Assembly: GCA_028752905.1 (NCBI GenBank)
Contig: JAQNBH010000013.1
Coordinates: 21,573,477 to 21,637,476, forward strand
DNA length: 64,000 nt
Reading direction: 5' to 3'
From: Cladorhizidae sp. MBARI D1340-BT2
Lineage: Eukaryota; Porifera; Demospongiae; Poecilosclerida; Cladorhizidae
Shown: in pieces, positions 1-11,604 of the stretch
Layout: the number at the start of each line of letters is the position of its first letter
How positions within the stretch are numbered: position 1 is the stretch's first letter
Translations under genes and position numbers: made by a program
The notes under the pieces: model-generated
The model's database searches: none
What the model saw: the letters and a program-made list of their open reading frames with translations, nothing else
Told to the model about the DNA's origin: nothing

Positions 1-114
1 TGATATAAAAATTATCTTTTTTGGGTAAAGTGTAGAACAGTTATGAGCTTTACGGCAAAAAAACAAGATTTTTGGGGGGAAAATGAGAAACATATAGTCC
101 AAATTAGGGCAAAT
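1..114 (+). repeat. Type example of the unit head (114 bp)
   Basis: AT-rich segment ahead of the internal repeats. It holds TATAAAAA at its start, an A-rich run, and a T-run/G-run/A-run (T5G6A4 here), followed by gagaaacatatag. It occurs once in every unit and keeps a length of 114 bp in almost all copies, although the homopolymer composition differs. Together with the tail it forms the non-quartet scaffold of about 385 bp. No function can be assigned. Confidence 0.93.
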
Positions 115-299
115 ATCAAGATAGAGAACACATAATGAAACCTATCATTCGAATCATATCAAGTCCATTACAGTGAAGTTTGCAGAATATTATGGATGTT
201 TGATATCAACAGAGAGCACAGGGAGAGACCAATCTTAATAGCTATATATCAAGTTTATTCAGTGAAGTGTGGAGAATCTATGAAGCTAACCTGTCTAGC
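115..299 (+). repeat. Type quartet Q1 (A1-B1-C1-D1, 185 bp)
   Basis: Four pieces start at 115 (43 bp), 158 (47 bp), 205 (43 bp) and 248 (52 bp), each with atcaa. A1 carries the 8-bp palindrome ATTCGAAT. The long-unit form of Q1 is marked by gaagtttgcagaatattatg in B1 and cagggagagaccaatc in C1. A and C share an agagagcaca-like core, while B and D share ttcagtgaagtgtg-like sequence, so the quartet is probably a doubled pair of about 90 bp. Confidence 0.92.
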
Positions 300-473
300 A
301 TCAAGATAGAGAACACATAGAGAAACCTATCATTCGAGTCATATCAAGTCCATTACAGTGAAGTATGCATAATAAATGGGTTTTTGGTATCAACAGAGAG
401 CACAGAGAGAGACCTGTCTTAATAGCTATATATCAATGAAGTTTGGAGAATCCATGAAGCTAACATATTTAGC
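300..473 (+). repeat. Type quartet Q2 (174 bp)
   Basis: Pieces start at 300 (A2, 43 bp), 343 (B2, 46 bp), 389 (C2, 43 bp) and 432 (D2, 42 bp). D2 is about 10 bp shorter than the other D pieces, having lost sequence just after atcaa. B2 carries the G/T marker (aatgggtttttggt here) that separates zones of the array. Confidence 0.92.
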
Positions 474-652
474 ATCAAGAGAGAGCAGAGAGAAACCTAT
501 CTTGTGATTCTATCAAGTCCATTACTGTGAAGTATGCAAAATATACGGATGTTTGGTATCAAGAGAGAGAACAGAGAGAGGCCTACCTTTAGAGCTATAT
601 ATCAAGTCTATTAATTGAAGTGTAGAGAATCTATGAAGCTAACATGTTTAGC
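474..652 (+). repeat. Type quartet Q3 (179 bp)
   Basis: Pieces start at 474 (A3, 38 bp, internally shortened), 512 (B3, 46 bp), 558 (C3, 43 bp) and 601 (D3, 52 bp). B3 shows gcaaaatatac here and gcagaatatac in other units, a useful subfamily marker. Confidence 0.92.
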
Positions 653-825
653 ACAAGATAGAGAACACTGAGAGATACCTATCTTGCAAGTCCATTACAG
701 TGAAGTGTGCAGAATATATGGATGTTTGGTATCAAGAGAGAGCACTTAGAGAGTCCTATCTTAATAGCTATACATCAACTCTATTCAGTGAAGTGTGGAT
801 AATCTACGAAGCTAACATGTTTACC
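653..825 (+). repeat. Type quartet Q4 (173 bp)
   Basis: Starts with a shortened A4 (acaagatagag) at 653. B4 (about 685) has lost the usual atcaag start and reads gcaagtcc. C4 starts at 731 and D4 at 774. The B4-C4-D4 sequence is close to the single quartet of the short units, apart from agctatac in place of agctttac and ttacc in place of ttagc. Confidence 0.9.
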
Positions 826-1096
826 ATCAAGTAAGAGTACAATTCATAACTGCCCTAATTAACAAGACCAAAGTCCCAGATTTTGTCAACTGATAGAGAA
901 GGCCCTTATCTGCAACATATCAACAGATTATCAATAAATGTAGTGGTTTTTCACTGGCAGGCCACCGCTTTGGCAACTGGAAAACGCCAGGAAATATCGC
1001 AAACCTTACCACTTCAAATCACCATAACTTGCTAATACTTAGAGTACTCAAAAATTTGGCACGTACAAAAGACAGATAATTAGAAGGGCTATCAAG
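826..1096 (+). repeat. Type example of the unit tail (271 bp)
   Basis: Non-quartet segment ending each unit. It begins atcaagtaagag, which resembles a decayed A piece, then becomes single-copy within the unit. It contains the most GC-rich stretch (about 950-990), with a possible stem: agtggt at 942-947 can pair with accact at 1008-1013, and ctggc at 954-958 with gccag at 986-990. It also holds the palindrome GAGTACTC at 1042-1049. The tail is 271 bp with accaaagtccc and 270 bp with accatgtccc. Confidence 0.92.
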
Positions 1097-2192
1097 TGAT
1101 ATAAAAATTATCTTTTTTGGATAAAGTTTAGAAAAGTTATGAGCTTTACGGCAAAAAAACAAGATTTTTGGGGGGGAAATGAGAAACATATAGACCAAAT
1201 TAGGGCAAATATCAAGATAGAGAACACATAATGAAACCTATCATTCGAATCATATCAAGTCCATTACAGTGAAGTTTGCAGAATATTATGGATGTTTGAT
1301 ATCAACAGAGAGCACAGGGAGAGACCAATCTTAATAGCTATATATCAAGTTTATTCAGTGAAGTGTGGAGAATCTATGAAGCTAACCTGTCTAGCATCAA
1401 GATAGAGAACACATAGAGAAACCTATCATTCGAGTCATATCAAGTCCATTACAGTGAAGTATGCATAATAAATGGGTTTTTGGTATCAACAGAGAGCACA
1501 GAGAGAGACCTGTCTTAATAGCTATATATCAATGAAGTTTGGAGAATCCATGAAGCTAACATATTTAGCATCAAGAGAGAGCAGAGAGAAACCTATCTTG
1601 TGATTCTATCAAGTCCATTACTGTGAAGTATGCAAAATATACGGATGTTTGGTATCAAGAGAGAGAACAGAGAGAGGCCTACCTTTAGAGCTATATATCA
1701 AGTCTATTAATTGAAGTGTAGAGAATCTATGAAGCTAACATGTTTAGCACAAGATAGAGAACACTGAGAGATACCTATCTTGCAAGTCCATTACAGTGAA
1801 GTGTGCAGAATATATGGATGTTTGGTATCAAGAGAGAGCACTTAGAGAGTCCTATCTTAATAGCTATACATCAACTCTATTCAGTGAAGTGTGGATAATC
1901 TACGAAGCTAACATGTTTACCATCAAGTAAGAGTACAATTCATAACTGCCCTAATTAACAAGACCAAAGTCCCAGATTTTGTCAACTGATAGAGAAGGCC
2001 CTTATCTGCAACATATCAACAGATTATCAATAAATGTAGTGGTTTTTCACTGGCAGGCCACCGCTTTGGCAACTGGAAAACGCCAGGAAATATCGCAAAC
2101 CTTACCACTTCAAATCGTCATAACTTGCTAATACTTAGAGTACTCAAAAATTTGGCACGTACAAAAGACAGATAATTAGAAGGGCTATCAGG
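1097..2192 (+). repeat. Unit 2, long (L), 1096 bp
   Basis: Head-b but with A7CAA and T5G7A3 runs, a head combination shared with units 5 and 8. tagacc, B2-G, tail aatcgtcat, end atcagg. Confidence 0.96.
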
Positions 2193-2759
2193 TGATATAA
2201 AAATTATCTTTTTTGGATAAAGTTTAGAAAAGTTATGAGCTTTACGGCAAAAAAAAAAGATTTTTGGGGGGAAAATGAGAAACATATAGACCAAATTAGG
2301 GCAAATATCAAGATAGAGAACACATAATGAAACCTATCATTCGAATCATATCAAGTCCATTACAGTGAAGTGTGCAGAATATATGGATGTTTGTATCAAG
2401 AGAGAGCACTTAGAGAGTCCTATGTTAATAGCTTTACATCAAGTCTATTCAGTGAAGTGTGGATAATCTACGAAGCTAACATGTTTAGCATCAAGTAAGA
2501 GTACAATTCATAACTGCCCTAATTAACAAGACCATGTCCCAGATTTTGTCAACTGATAGAGAAGGCCCTTATCTGCAACATGTCAACAGATTATCAATAA
2601 ATGTAGTGGTTTTTCACTGGCAGGCAACCGCTTTGGCAACTGGAAAACGCCAGGAAATATCGCAAACCTTACCACTTCAAATCACCATAACTTGCTAATA
2701 CTTAGAGTACTCAAACTTTTGGCACGTACAAAAGACAGATAATTAGAAGGGCTATCCGG
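2193..2759 (+). repeat. Unit 3, short (S), 567 bp
   Basis: Head-b with an A10 run; one quartet (2307-2489); tail accatgtccc, catgtc, ggcaacc, aacttttgg; end atccgg. It is the reference short unit. Confidence 0.96.
2307..2489 (+). repeat. Type example of the single quartet of short units (183 bp)
   Basis: Pieces start at 2307 (A, 43 bp), 2350 (B, 45 bp), 2395 (C, 43 bp) and 2438 (D, 52 bp). A matches A1 of long units, while B, C and D match B4, C4 and D4 much better than B1, C1 and D1. The short unit therefore looks like a long unit from which three quartets were lost between Q1 and Q4. Confidence 0.92.
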
Positions 2760-3855
2760 TGATATAAAAATTATCTATTTTGGGTAAAGTGTAGAACAGT
2801 TATGAGCTTTACGGCAAAAAAACAAGATTTTTGGGGGGAAAATGAGAAACATATAGTCCAAATTAGGGCAAATATCAAGATAGAGAACACATAATGAAAC
2901 CTATCATTCGAATCATATCAAGTCCATTACAGTGAAGTTTGCAGAATATTATGGATGTTTGATATCAACAGAGAGCACAGGGAGAGACCAATCTTAATAG
3001 CTATATATCAAGTTTATTCAGTGAAGTGTGGAGAATCTATGAAGCTAACCTGTCTAGCATCAAGATAGAGAACACATAGAGAAACCTATCATTCGAGTCA
3101 TATCAAGTCCATTACAGTGAAGTATGCATAATAAATGGGTTTTTGGTATCAACAGAGAGCACAGAGAGAGACCTGTCTTAATAGCTATATATCAATGAAG
3201 TTTGGAGAATCCATGAAGCTAACATATTTAGCATCAAGAGAGAGCAGAGAGAAACCTATCTTGTGATTCTATCAAGTCCATTACTGTGAAGTATGCAAAA
3301 TATACGGATGTTTGGTATCAAGAGAGAGAACAGAGAGAGGCCTACCTTTAGAGCTATATATCAAGTCTATTAATTGAAGTGTAGAGAATCTATGAAGCTA
3401 ACATGTTTAGCACAAGATAGAGAACACTGAGAGATACCTATCTTGCAAGTCCATTACAGTGAAGTGTGCAGAATATATGGATGTTTGGTATCAAGAGAGA
3501 GCACTTAGAGAGTCCTATCTTAATAGCTATACATCAACTCTATTCAGTGAAGTGTGGATAATCTACGAAGCTAACATGTTTACCATCAAGTAAGAGTACA
3601 ATTCATAACTGCCCTAATTAACAAGACCAAAGTCCCAGATTTTGTCAACTGATAGAGAAGGCCCTTATCTGCAACATATCAACAGATTATCAATAAATGT
3701 AGTGGTTTTTCACTGGCAGGCCACCGCTTTGGCAACTGGAAAACGCCAGGAAATATCGCAAACCTTACCACTTCAAATCACCATAACTTGCTAATACTTA
3801 GAGTACTCAAAAATTTGGCACGTACAAAAGACAGATAATTAGAAGGGCTATCAGG
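2760..3855 (+). repeat. Unit 4, long (L), 1096 bp
   Basis: Same markers as unit 1 except tctatttt in the head and end atcagg. First unit of the second L-L-S block. Confidence 0.96.
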
Positions 3856-4951
3856 TGATATAAAAATTATCTTTTTTGGATAAAGTTTAGAAAAGTTATG
3901 AGCTTTACGGCAAAAAAACAAGATTTTTGGGGGGGAAATGAGAAACATATAGACCAAATTAGGGCAAATATCAAGATAGAGAACACATAATGAAACCTAT
4001 CATTCGAATCATATCAAGTCCATTACAGTGAAGTTTGCAGAATATTATGGATGTTTGATATCAACAGAGAGCACAGGGAGAGACCAATCTTAATAGCTAT
4101 ATATCAAGTTTATTCAGTGAAGTGTGGAGAATCTATGAAGCTAACCTGTCTAGCATCAAGATAGAGAACACATAGAGAAACCTATCATTCGAGTCATATC
4201 AAGTCCATTACAGTGAAGTATGCATAATAAATGGGTTTTTGGTATCAACAGAGAGCACAGAGAGAGACCTGTCTTAATAGCTATATATCAATGAAGTTTG
4301 GAGAATCCATGAAGCTAACATATTTAGCATCAAGAGAGAGCAGAGAGAAACCTATCTTGTGATTCTATCAAGTCCATTACTGTGAAGTATGCAAAATATA
4401 CGGATGTTTGGTATCAAGAGAGAGAACAGAGAGAGGCCTACCTTTAGAGCTATATATCAAGTCTATTAATTGAAGTGTAGAGAATCTATGAAGCTAACAT
4501 GTTTAGCACAAGATAGAGAACACTGAGAGATACCTATCTTGCAAGTCCATTACAGTGAAGTGTGCAGAATATATGGATGTTTGGTATCAAGAGAGAGCAC
4601 TTAGAGAGTCCTATCTTAATAGCTATACATCAACTCTATTCAGTGAAGTGTGGATAATCTACGAAGCTAACATGTTTACCATCAAGTAAGAGTACAATTC
4701 ATAACTGCCCTAATTAACAAGACCAAAGTCCCAGATTTTGTCAACTGATAGAGAAGGCCCTTATCTGCAACATATCAACAGATTATCAATAAATGTAGTG
4801 GTTTTTCACTGGCAGGCCACCGCTTTGGCAACTGGAAAACGCCAGGAAATATCGCAAACCTTACCACTTCAAATCGTCATAACTTGCTAATACTTAGAGT
4901 ACTCAAAAATTTGGCACGTACAAAAGACAGATAATTAGAAGGGCTATCAGG
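3856..4951 (+). repeat. Unit 5, long (L), 1096 bp
   Basis: Same markers as unit 2: head-b with A7CAA and T5G7A3, B2-G, tail aatcgtcat, end atcagg. Confidence 0.96.
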
Positions 4952-5519
4952 TGATATAAAAATTATCTTTTTTGGATAAAGTTTAGAAAAGTTATGAGCT
5001 TTACGGCAAAAAAAAGAAGATTTTTGGGGGGAAAATGAGAAACATATAGACCAAATTAGGGCAAATATCAAGATAGAGAACACATAATGAAACCTATCAT
5101 TCGAATCATATCAAGTCCATTACAGTGAAGTGTGCAGAATATATGGATGTTTGTATCAAGAGAGAGCACTTAGAGAGTCCTATGTTAATAGCTTTACATC
5201 AAGTCTATTCAGTGAAGTGTGGATAATCTACGAAGCTAACATGTTTAGCATCAAGTAAGAGTACAATTCATAACTGCCCTAATTAACAAGACCATGTCCC
5301 AGATTTTGTCAACTGATAGAGAAGGCCCTTATCTGCAACATGTCAACAGATTATCAATAAATGTAGTGGTTTTTCACTGGCAGGCAACCGCTTTGGCAAC
5401 TGGAAAACGCCAGGAAATATCGCAAACCTTACCACTTCAAATCACCATAACTTGCTAATACTTAGAGTACTCAAACTTTTGGCACGTACAAAAGACAGAT
5501 AATTAGAAGGGCTATCCGG
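4952..5519 (+). repeat. Unit 6, short (S), 568 bp
   Basis: As unit 3, but the head run reads A8GAA and is one base longer, which accounts for the 568-bp length. Confidence 0.96.
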
Positions 5520-6615
5520 TGATATAAAAATTATCTTTTTTGGGTAAAGTGTAGAACAGTTATGAGCTTTACGGCAAAAAAACAAGATTTTTGGGGGGAA
5601 AATGAGAAACATATAGTCCAAATTAGGGCAAATATCAAGATAGAGAACACATAATGAAACCTATCATTCGAATCATATCAAGTCCATTACAGTGAAGTTT
5701 GCAGAATATTATGGATGTTTGATATCAACAGAGAGCACAGGGAGAGACCAATCTTAATAGCTATATATCAAGTTTATTCAGTGAAGTGTGGAGAATCTAT
5801 GAAGCTAACCTGTCTAGCATCAAGATAGAGAACACATAGAGAAACCTATCATTCGAGTCATATCAAGTCCATTACAGTGAAGTATGCATAATAAATGGGT
5901 TTTTGGTATCAACAGAGAGCACAGAGAGAGACCTGTCTTAATAGCTATATATCAATGAAGTTTGGAGAATCCATGAAGCTAACATATTTAGCATCAAGAG
6001 AGAGCAGAGAGAAACCTATCTTGTGATTCTATCAAGTCCATTACTGTGAAGTATGCAAAATATACGGATGTTTGGTATCAAGAGAGAGAACAGAGAGAGG
6101 CCTACCTTTAGAGCTATATATCAAGTCTATTAATTGAAGTGTAGAGAATCTATGAAGCTAACATGTTTAGCACAAGATAGAGAACACTGAGAGATACCTA
6201 TCTTGCAAGTCCATTACAGTGAAGTGTGCAGAATATATGGATGTTTGGTATCAAGAGAGAGCACTTAGAGAGTCCTATCTTAATAGCTATACATCAACTC
6301 TATTCAGTGAAGTGTGGATAATCTACGAAGCTAACATGTTTACCATCAAGTAAGAGTACAATTCATAACTGCCCTAATTAACAAGACCAAAGTCCCAGAT
6401 TTTGTCAACTGATAGAGAAGGCCCTTATCTGCAACATATCAACAGATTATCAATAAATGTAGTGGTTTTTCACTGGCAGGCCACCGCTTTGGCAACTGGA
6501 AAACGCCAGGAAATATCGCAAACCTTACCACTTCAAATCACCATAACTTGCTAATACTTAGAGTACTCAAAAATTTGGCACGTACAAAAGACAGATAATT
6601 AGAAGGGCTATCAGG
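5520..6615 (+). repeat. Unit 7, long (L), 1096 bp
   Basis: Head-a with tagtcc, B2-G, tail aatcaccat, end atcagg; the unit 1/4 type. Confidence 0.96.
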
Positions 6616-7182
6616 TGATATAAAAATTATCTTTTTTGGATAAAGTTTAGAAAAGTTATGAGCTTTACGGCAAAAAAACAAGATTTTTGGGGGGGAAATG
6701 AGAAACATATAGACCAAATTAGGGCAAATATCAAGATAGAGAACACATAATGAAACCTATCATTCGAATCATATCAAGTCCATTACAGTGAAGTGTGCAG
6801 AATATATGGATGTTTGTATCAAGAGAGAGCACTTAGAGAGTCCTATGTTAATAGCTTTACATCAAGTCTATTCAGTGAAGTGTGGATAATCTACGAAGCT
6901 AACATGTTTAGCATCAAGTAAGAGTACAATTCATAACTGCCCTAATTAACAAGACCATGTCCCAGATTTTGTCAACTGATAGAGAAGGCCCTTATCTGCA
7001 ACATGTCAACAGATTATCAATAAATGTAGTGGTTTTTCACTGGCAGGCAACCGCTTTGGCAACTGGAAAACGCCAGGAAATATCGCAAACCTTACCACTT
7101 CAAATCACCATAACTTGCTAATACTTAGAGTACTCAAACTTTTGGCACGTACAAAAGACAGATAATTAGAAGGGCTATCCGG
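6616..7182 (+). repeat. Unit 8, short (S), 567 bp, with a unit-2-type head
   Basis: The head carries head-b with A7CAA and T5G7A3, otherwise seen only in long units 2 and 5, while the quartet and tail are of S type (ggcaacc, accatgtccc). This fits an exchange between an L of the unit 5 kind and an S, replacing L-L-S by L-S. Confidence 0.95.
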
Positions 7183-8278
7183 TGATATAAAAATTATCTT
7201 TTTTGGGTAAAGTGTAGAATAGTTATGAGCTTTACGGCAAAAAAACAAGATTTTTTGGGGGAAAATGAGAAACATATAGTCCAAATTAGGGCAAATATCA
7301 AGATAGAGAACACATAATGAAACCTATCATTCGAATCATATCAAGTCCATTACAGTGAAGTTTGCAGAATATTATGGATGTTTGATATCAACAGAGAGCA
7401 CAGGGAGAGACCAATCTTAATAGCTATATATCAAGTTTATTCAGTGAAGTGTGGAGAATCTATGAAGCTAACCTGTCTAGCATCAAGATAGAGAACACAT
7501 AGAGAAACCTATCATTCGAGTCATATCAAGTCCATTACAGTGAAGTATGCATAATAAATGGGTTTTTGGTATCAACAGAGAGCACAGAGAGAGACCTGTC
7601 TTAATAGCTATATATCAATGAAGTTTGGAGAATCCATGAAGCTAACATATTTAGCATCAAGAGAGAGCAGAGAGAAACCTATCTTGTGATTCTATCAAGT
7701 CCATTACTGTGAAGTATGCAAAATATACGGATGTTTGGTATCAAGAGAGAGAACAGAGAGAGGCCTACCTTTAGAGCTATATATCAAGTCTATTAATTGA
7801 AGTGTAGAGAATCTATGAAGCTAACATGTTTAGCACAAGATAGAGAACACTGAGAGATACCTATCTTGCAAGTCCATTACAGTGAAGTGTGCAGAATATA
7901 TGGATGTTTGGTATCAAGAGAGAGCACTTAGAGAGTCCTATCTTAATAGCTATACATCAACTCTATTCAGTGAAGTGTGGATAATCTACGAAGCTAACAT
8001 GTTTACCATCAAGTAAGAGTACAATTCATAACTGCCCTAATTAACAAGACCAAAGTCCCAGATTTTGTCAACTGATAGAGAAGGCCCTTATCTGCAACAT
8101 ATCAACAGATTATCAATAAATGTAGTGGTTTTTCACTGGCAGGCCACCGCTTTGGCAACTGGAAAACGCCAGGAAATATCGCAAACCTTACCACTTCAAA
8201 TCGTCATAACTTGCTAATACTTAGAGTACTCAAAAATTTGGCACGTACAAAAGACAGATAATTAGAAGGGCTATCAGG
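7183..8278 (+). repeat. Unit 9, long (L), 1096 bp
   Basis: Head-a with a private base change (gtagaatag, t at 7220) and T6G5A4; tagtcc; B2-G; tail aatcgtcat; end atcagg. Confidence 0.96.
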
Positions 8279-8845
8279 TGATATAAAAATTATCTTTTTT
8301 GGATAAAGTTTAGAAAAGTTATGAGCTTTACGGCAAAAAAAAAAGATTTTTGGGGGGAAAATGAGAAACATATAGACCAAATTAGGGCAAATATCAAGAT
8401 AGAGAACACATAATGAAACCTATCATTCGAATCATATCAAGTCCATTACAGTGAAGTGTGCAGAATATATGGATGTTTGTATCAAGAGAGAGCACTTAGA
8501 GAGTCCTATGTTAATAGCTTTACATCAAGTCTATTCAGTGAAGTGTGGATAATCTACGAAGCTAACATGTTTAGCATCAAGTAAGAGTACAATTCATAAC
8601 TGCCCTAATTAACAAGACCATGTCCCAGATTTTGTCAACTGATAGAGAAGGCCCTTATCTGCAACATGTCAACAGATTATCAATAAATGTAGTGGTTTTT
8701 CACTGGCAGGCAACCGCTTTGGCAACTGGAAAACGCCAGGAAATATCGCAAACCTTACCACTTCAAATCACCATAACTTGCTAATACTTAGAGTACTCAA
8801 ACTTTTGGCACGTACAAAAGACAGATAATTAGAAGGGCTATCCGG
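8279..8845 (+). repeat. Unit 10, short (S), 567 bp
   Basis: Head-b, A10, T5G6A4; tail accatgtccc, ggcaacc; end atccgg. Confidence 0.96.
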
Positions 8846-9941
8846 TGATATAAAAATTATCTTTTTTGGGTAAAGTGTAGAACAGTTATGAGCTTTACGG
8901 CAAAAAAACAAGATTTTTGGGGGGAAAATGAGAAACATATAGTCCAAATTAGGGCAAATATCAAGATAGAGAACACATAATGAAACCTATCATTCGAATC
9001 ATATCAAGTCCATTACAGTGAAGTTTGCAGAATATTATGGATGTTTGATATCAACAGAGAGCACAGGGAGAGACCAATCTTAATAGCTATATATCAAGTT
9101 TATTCAGTGAAGTGTGGAGAATCTATGAAGCTAACCTGTCTAGCATCAAGATAGAGAACACATAGAGAAACCTATCATTCGAGTCATATCAAGTCCATTA
9201 CAGTGAAGTATGCATAATAAATGGGTTTTTGGTATCAACAGAGAGCACAGAGAGAGACCTGTCTTAATAGCTATATATCAATGAAGTTTGGAGAATCCAT
9301 GAAGCTAACATATTTAGCATCAAGAGAGAGCAGAGAGAAACCTATCTTGTGATTCTATCAAGTCCATTACTGTGAAGTATGCAAAATATACGGATGTTTG
9401 GTATCAAGAGAGAGAACAGAGAGAGGCCTACCTTTAGAGCTATATATCAAGTCTATTAATTGAAGTGTAGAGAATCTATGAAGCTAACATGTTTAGCACA
9501 AGATAGAGAACACTGAGAGATACCTATCTTGCAAGTCCATTACAGTGAAGTGTGCAGAATATATGGATGTTTGGTATCAAGAGAGAGCACTTAGAGAGTC
9601 CTATCTTAATAGCTATACATCAACTCTATTCAGTGAAGTGTGGATAATCTACGAAGCTAACATGTTTACCATCAAGTAAGAGTACAATTCATAACTGCCC
9701 TAATTAACAAGACCAAAGTCCCAGATTTTGTCAACTGATAGAGAAGGCCCTTATCTGCAACATATCAACAGATTATCAATAAATGTAGTGGTTTTTCACT
9801 GGCAGGCCACCGCTTTGGCAACTGGAAAACGCCAGGAAATATCGCAAACCTTACCACTTCAAATCACCATAACTTGCTAATACTTAGAGTACTCAAAAAT
9901 TTGGCACGTACAAAAGACAGATAATTAGAAGGGCTATCAGG
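8846..9941 (+). repeat. Unit 11, long (L), 1096 bp
   Basis: Head-a, tagtcc, B2-G, B3 gcaaaatata, tail aatcaccat, end atcagg. Confidence 0.96.
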
Positions 9942-10508
9942 TGATATAAAAATTATCTTTTTTGGATAAAGTTTAGAAAAGTTATGAGCTTTACGGCAAA
10001 AAAAAAAGATTTTTGGGGGGAAAATGAGAAACATATAGACCAAATTAGGGCAAATATCAAGATAGAGAACACATAATGAAACCTATCATTCGAATCATAT
10101 CAAGTCCATTACAGTGAAGTGTGCAGAATATATGGATGTTTGTATCAAGAGAGAGCACTTAGAGAGTCCTATGTTAATAGCTTTACATCAAGTCTATTCA
10201 GTGAAGTGTGGATAATCTACGAAGCTAACATGTTTAGCATCAAGTAAGAGTACAATTCATAACTGCCCTAATTAACAAGACCATGTCCCAGATTTTGTCA
10301 ACTGATAGAGAAGGCCCTTATCTGCAACATGTCAACAGATTATCAATAAATGTAGTGGTTTTTCACTGGCAGGCAACCGCTTTGGCAACTGGAAAACGCC
10401 AGGAAATATCGCAAACCTTACCACTTCAAATCACCATAACTTGCTAATACTTAGAGTACTCAAACTTTTGGCACGTACAAAAGACAGATAATTAGAAGGG
10501 CTATCCGG
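9942..10508 (+). repeat. Unit 12, short (S), 567 bp
   Basis: Head-b, A10; tail accatgtccc, ggcaacc; end atccgg. It is the last S with ggcaacc before the poly-T zone. Confidence 0.96.
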
Positions 10509-11604
10509 TGATATAAAAATTATCTTTTTTGGGTAAAGTGTAGAACAGTTATGAGCTTTACGGCAAAAAAACAAGATTTTTGGGGGGAAAATGAGAAACA
10601 TATAGTCCAAATTAGGGCAAATATCAAGATAGAGAACACATAATGAAACCTATCATTCGAATCATATCAAGTCCATTACAGTGAAGTTTGCAGAATATTA
10701 TGGATGTTTGATATCAACAGAGAGCACAGGGAGAGACCAATCTTAATAGCTATATATCAAGTTTATTCAGTGAAGTGTGGAGAATCTATGAAGCTAACCT
10801 GTCTAGCATCAAGATAGAGAACACATAGAGAAACCTATCATTCGAGTCATATCAAGTCCATTACAGTGAAGTATGCATAATAAATGGGTTTTTGGTATCA
10901 ACAGAGAGCACAGAGAGAGACCTGTCTTAATAGCTATATATCAATGAAGTTTGGAGAATCCATGAAGCTAACATATTTAGCATCAAGAGAGAGCAGAGAG
11001 AAACCTATCTTGTGATTCTATCAAGTCCATTACTGTGAAGTATGCAGAATATACGGATGTTTGGTATCAAGAGAGAGAACAGAGAGAGGCCTACCTTTAG
11101 AGCTATATATCAAGTCTATTAATTGAAGTGTAGAGAATCTATGAAGCTAACATGTTTAGCACAAGATAGAGAACACTGAGAGATACCTATCTTGCAAGTC
11201 CATTACAGTGAAGTGTGCAGAATATATGGATGTTTGGTATCAAGAGAGAGCACTTAGAGAGTCCTATCTTAATAGCTATACATCAACTCTATTCAGTGAA
11301 GTGTGGATAATCTACGAAGCTAACATGTTTACCATCAAGTAAGAGTACAATTCATAACTGCCCTAATTAACAAGACCAAAGTCCCAGATTTTGTCAACTG
11401 ATAGAGAAGGCCCTTATCTGCAACATATCAACAGATTATCAATAAATGTAGTGGTTTTTCACTGGCAGGCCACCGCTTTGGCAACTGGAAAACGCCAGGA
11501 AATATCGCAAACCTTACCACTTCAAATCGTCATAACTTGCTAATACTTAGAGTACTCAAAAATTTGGCACGTACAAAAGACAGATAATTAGAAGGGCTAT
11601 CCGG
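10509..11604 (+). repeat. Unit 13, long (L), 1096 bp
   Basis: Head-a, tagtcc, B2-G, B3 gcagaatata, tail aatcgtcat, end atccgg. First L whose end is atccgg; it is followed directly by two more long units. Confidence 0.96.

Larger units (their letters stand above)
1..1096 (+). repeat. Unit 1, long (L), 1096 bp
   Basis: Head-a with tagtcc; long-type Q1; B2-G; B3 gcaaaatata; tail accaaagtccc, ctgcaacatatc, aatcaccat. Its unit end atcaagtgat is unique in the window; others have atcagg, atccgg or atccga. Confidence 0.96.
1..5519 (+). repeat. Higher-order repeat: two tandem L-L-S blocks of about 2760 bp
   Basis: 1-2759 and 2760-5519 carry the same three units in the same order with the same markers: L with tagtcc and aatcaccat, L with head-b and aatcgtcat, then S. 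I see only a few differences, such as tctttttt against tctatttt near the start, atcaagtgat against atcaggtgat at 1091/3851, and one extra base in the A-run of the second S. Confidence 0.9.
5520..10508 (+). repeat. Higher-order repeat: three tandem L-S dimers of 1663 bp
   Basis: 5520-7182, 7183-8845 and 8846-10508 each consist of one 1096-bp L and one 567-bp S. The L units start with head-a and tagtcc, carry B2-G, and end atcagg. Confidence 0.9.

Noticed and set aside
1..24. TATAAAAA at each unit start as a promoter
   Set aside because: It is a short AT-rich match in AT-rich DNA, followed directly by a T6 run, with no other promoter element or transcribed gene. The sequence alone does not support it.
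145..156. Pol III B-box-like sequence (attcgaatc, attcgagtc) suggesting a tRNA-derived SINE
   Set aside because: The first base of the B-box consensus is missing, no convincing A-box lies at the right distance, and there is no tRNA-like fold or SINE tail.
115..825. CRISPR-like regular repeats of about 45 bp
   Set aside because: The pieces are contiguous without unique spacers, diverge from one another in a fixed A-B-C-D order, and recur identically in every unit. No cas-like gene is present.
930..937. AATAAA polyadenylation signals (caataaatg in tails, cataataaatg in B2)
   Set aside because: Expected by chance in AT-rich repeats; there is no gene upstream.
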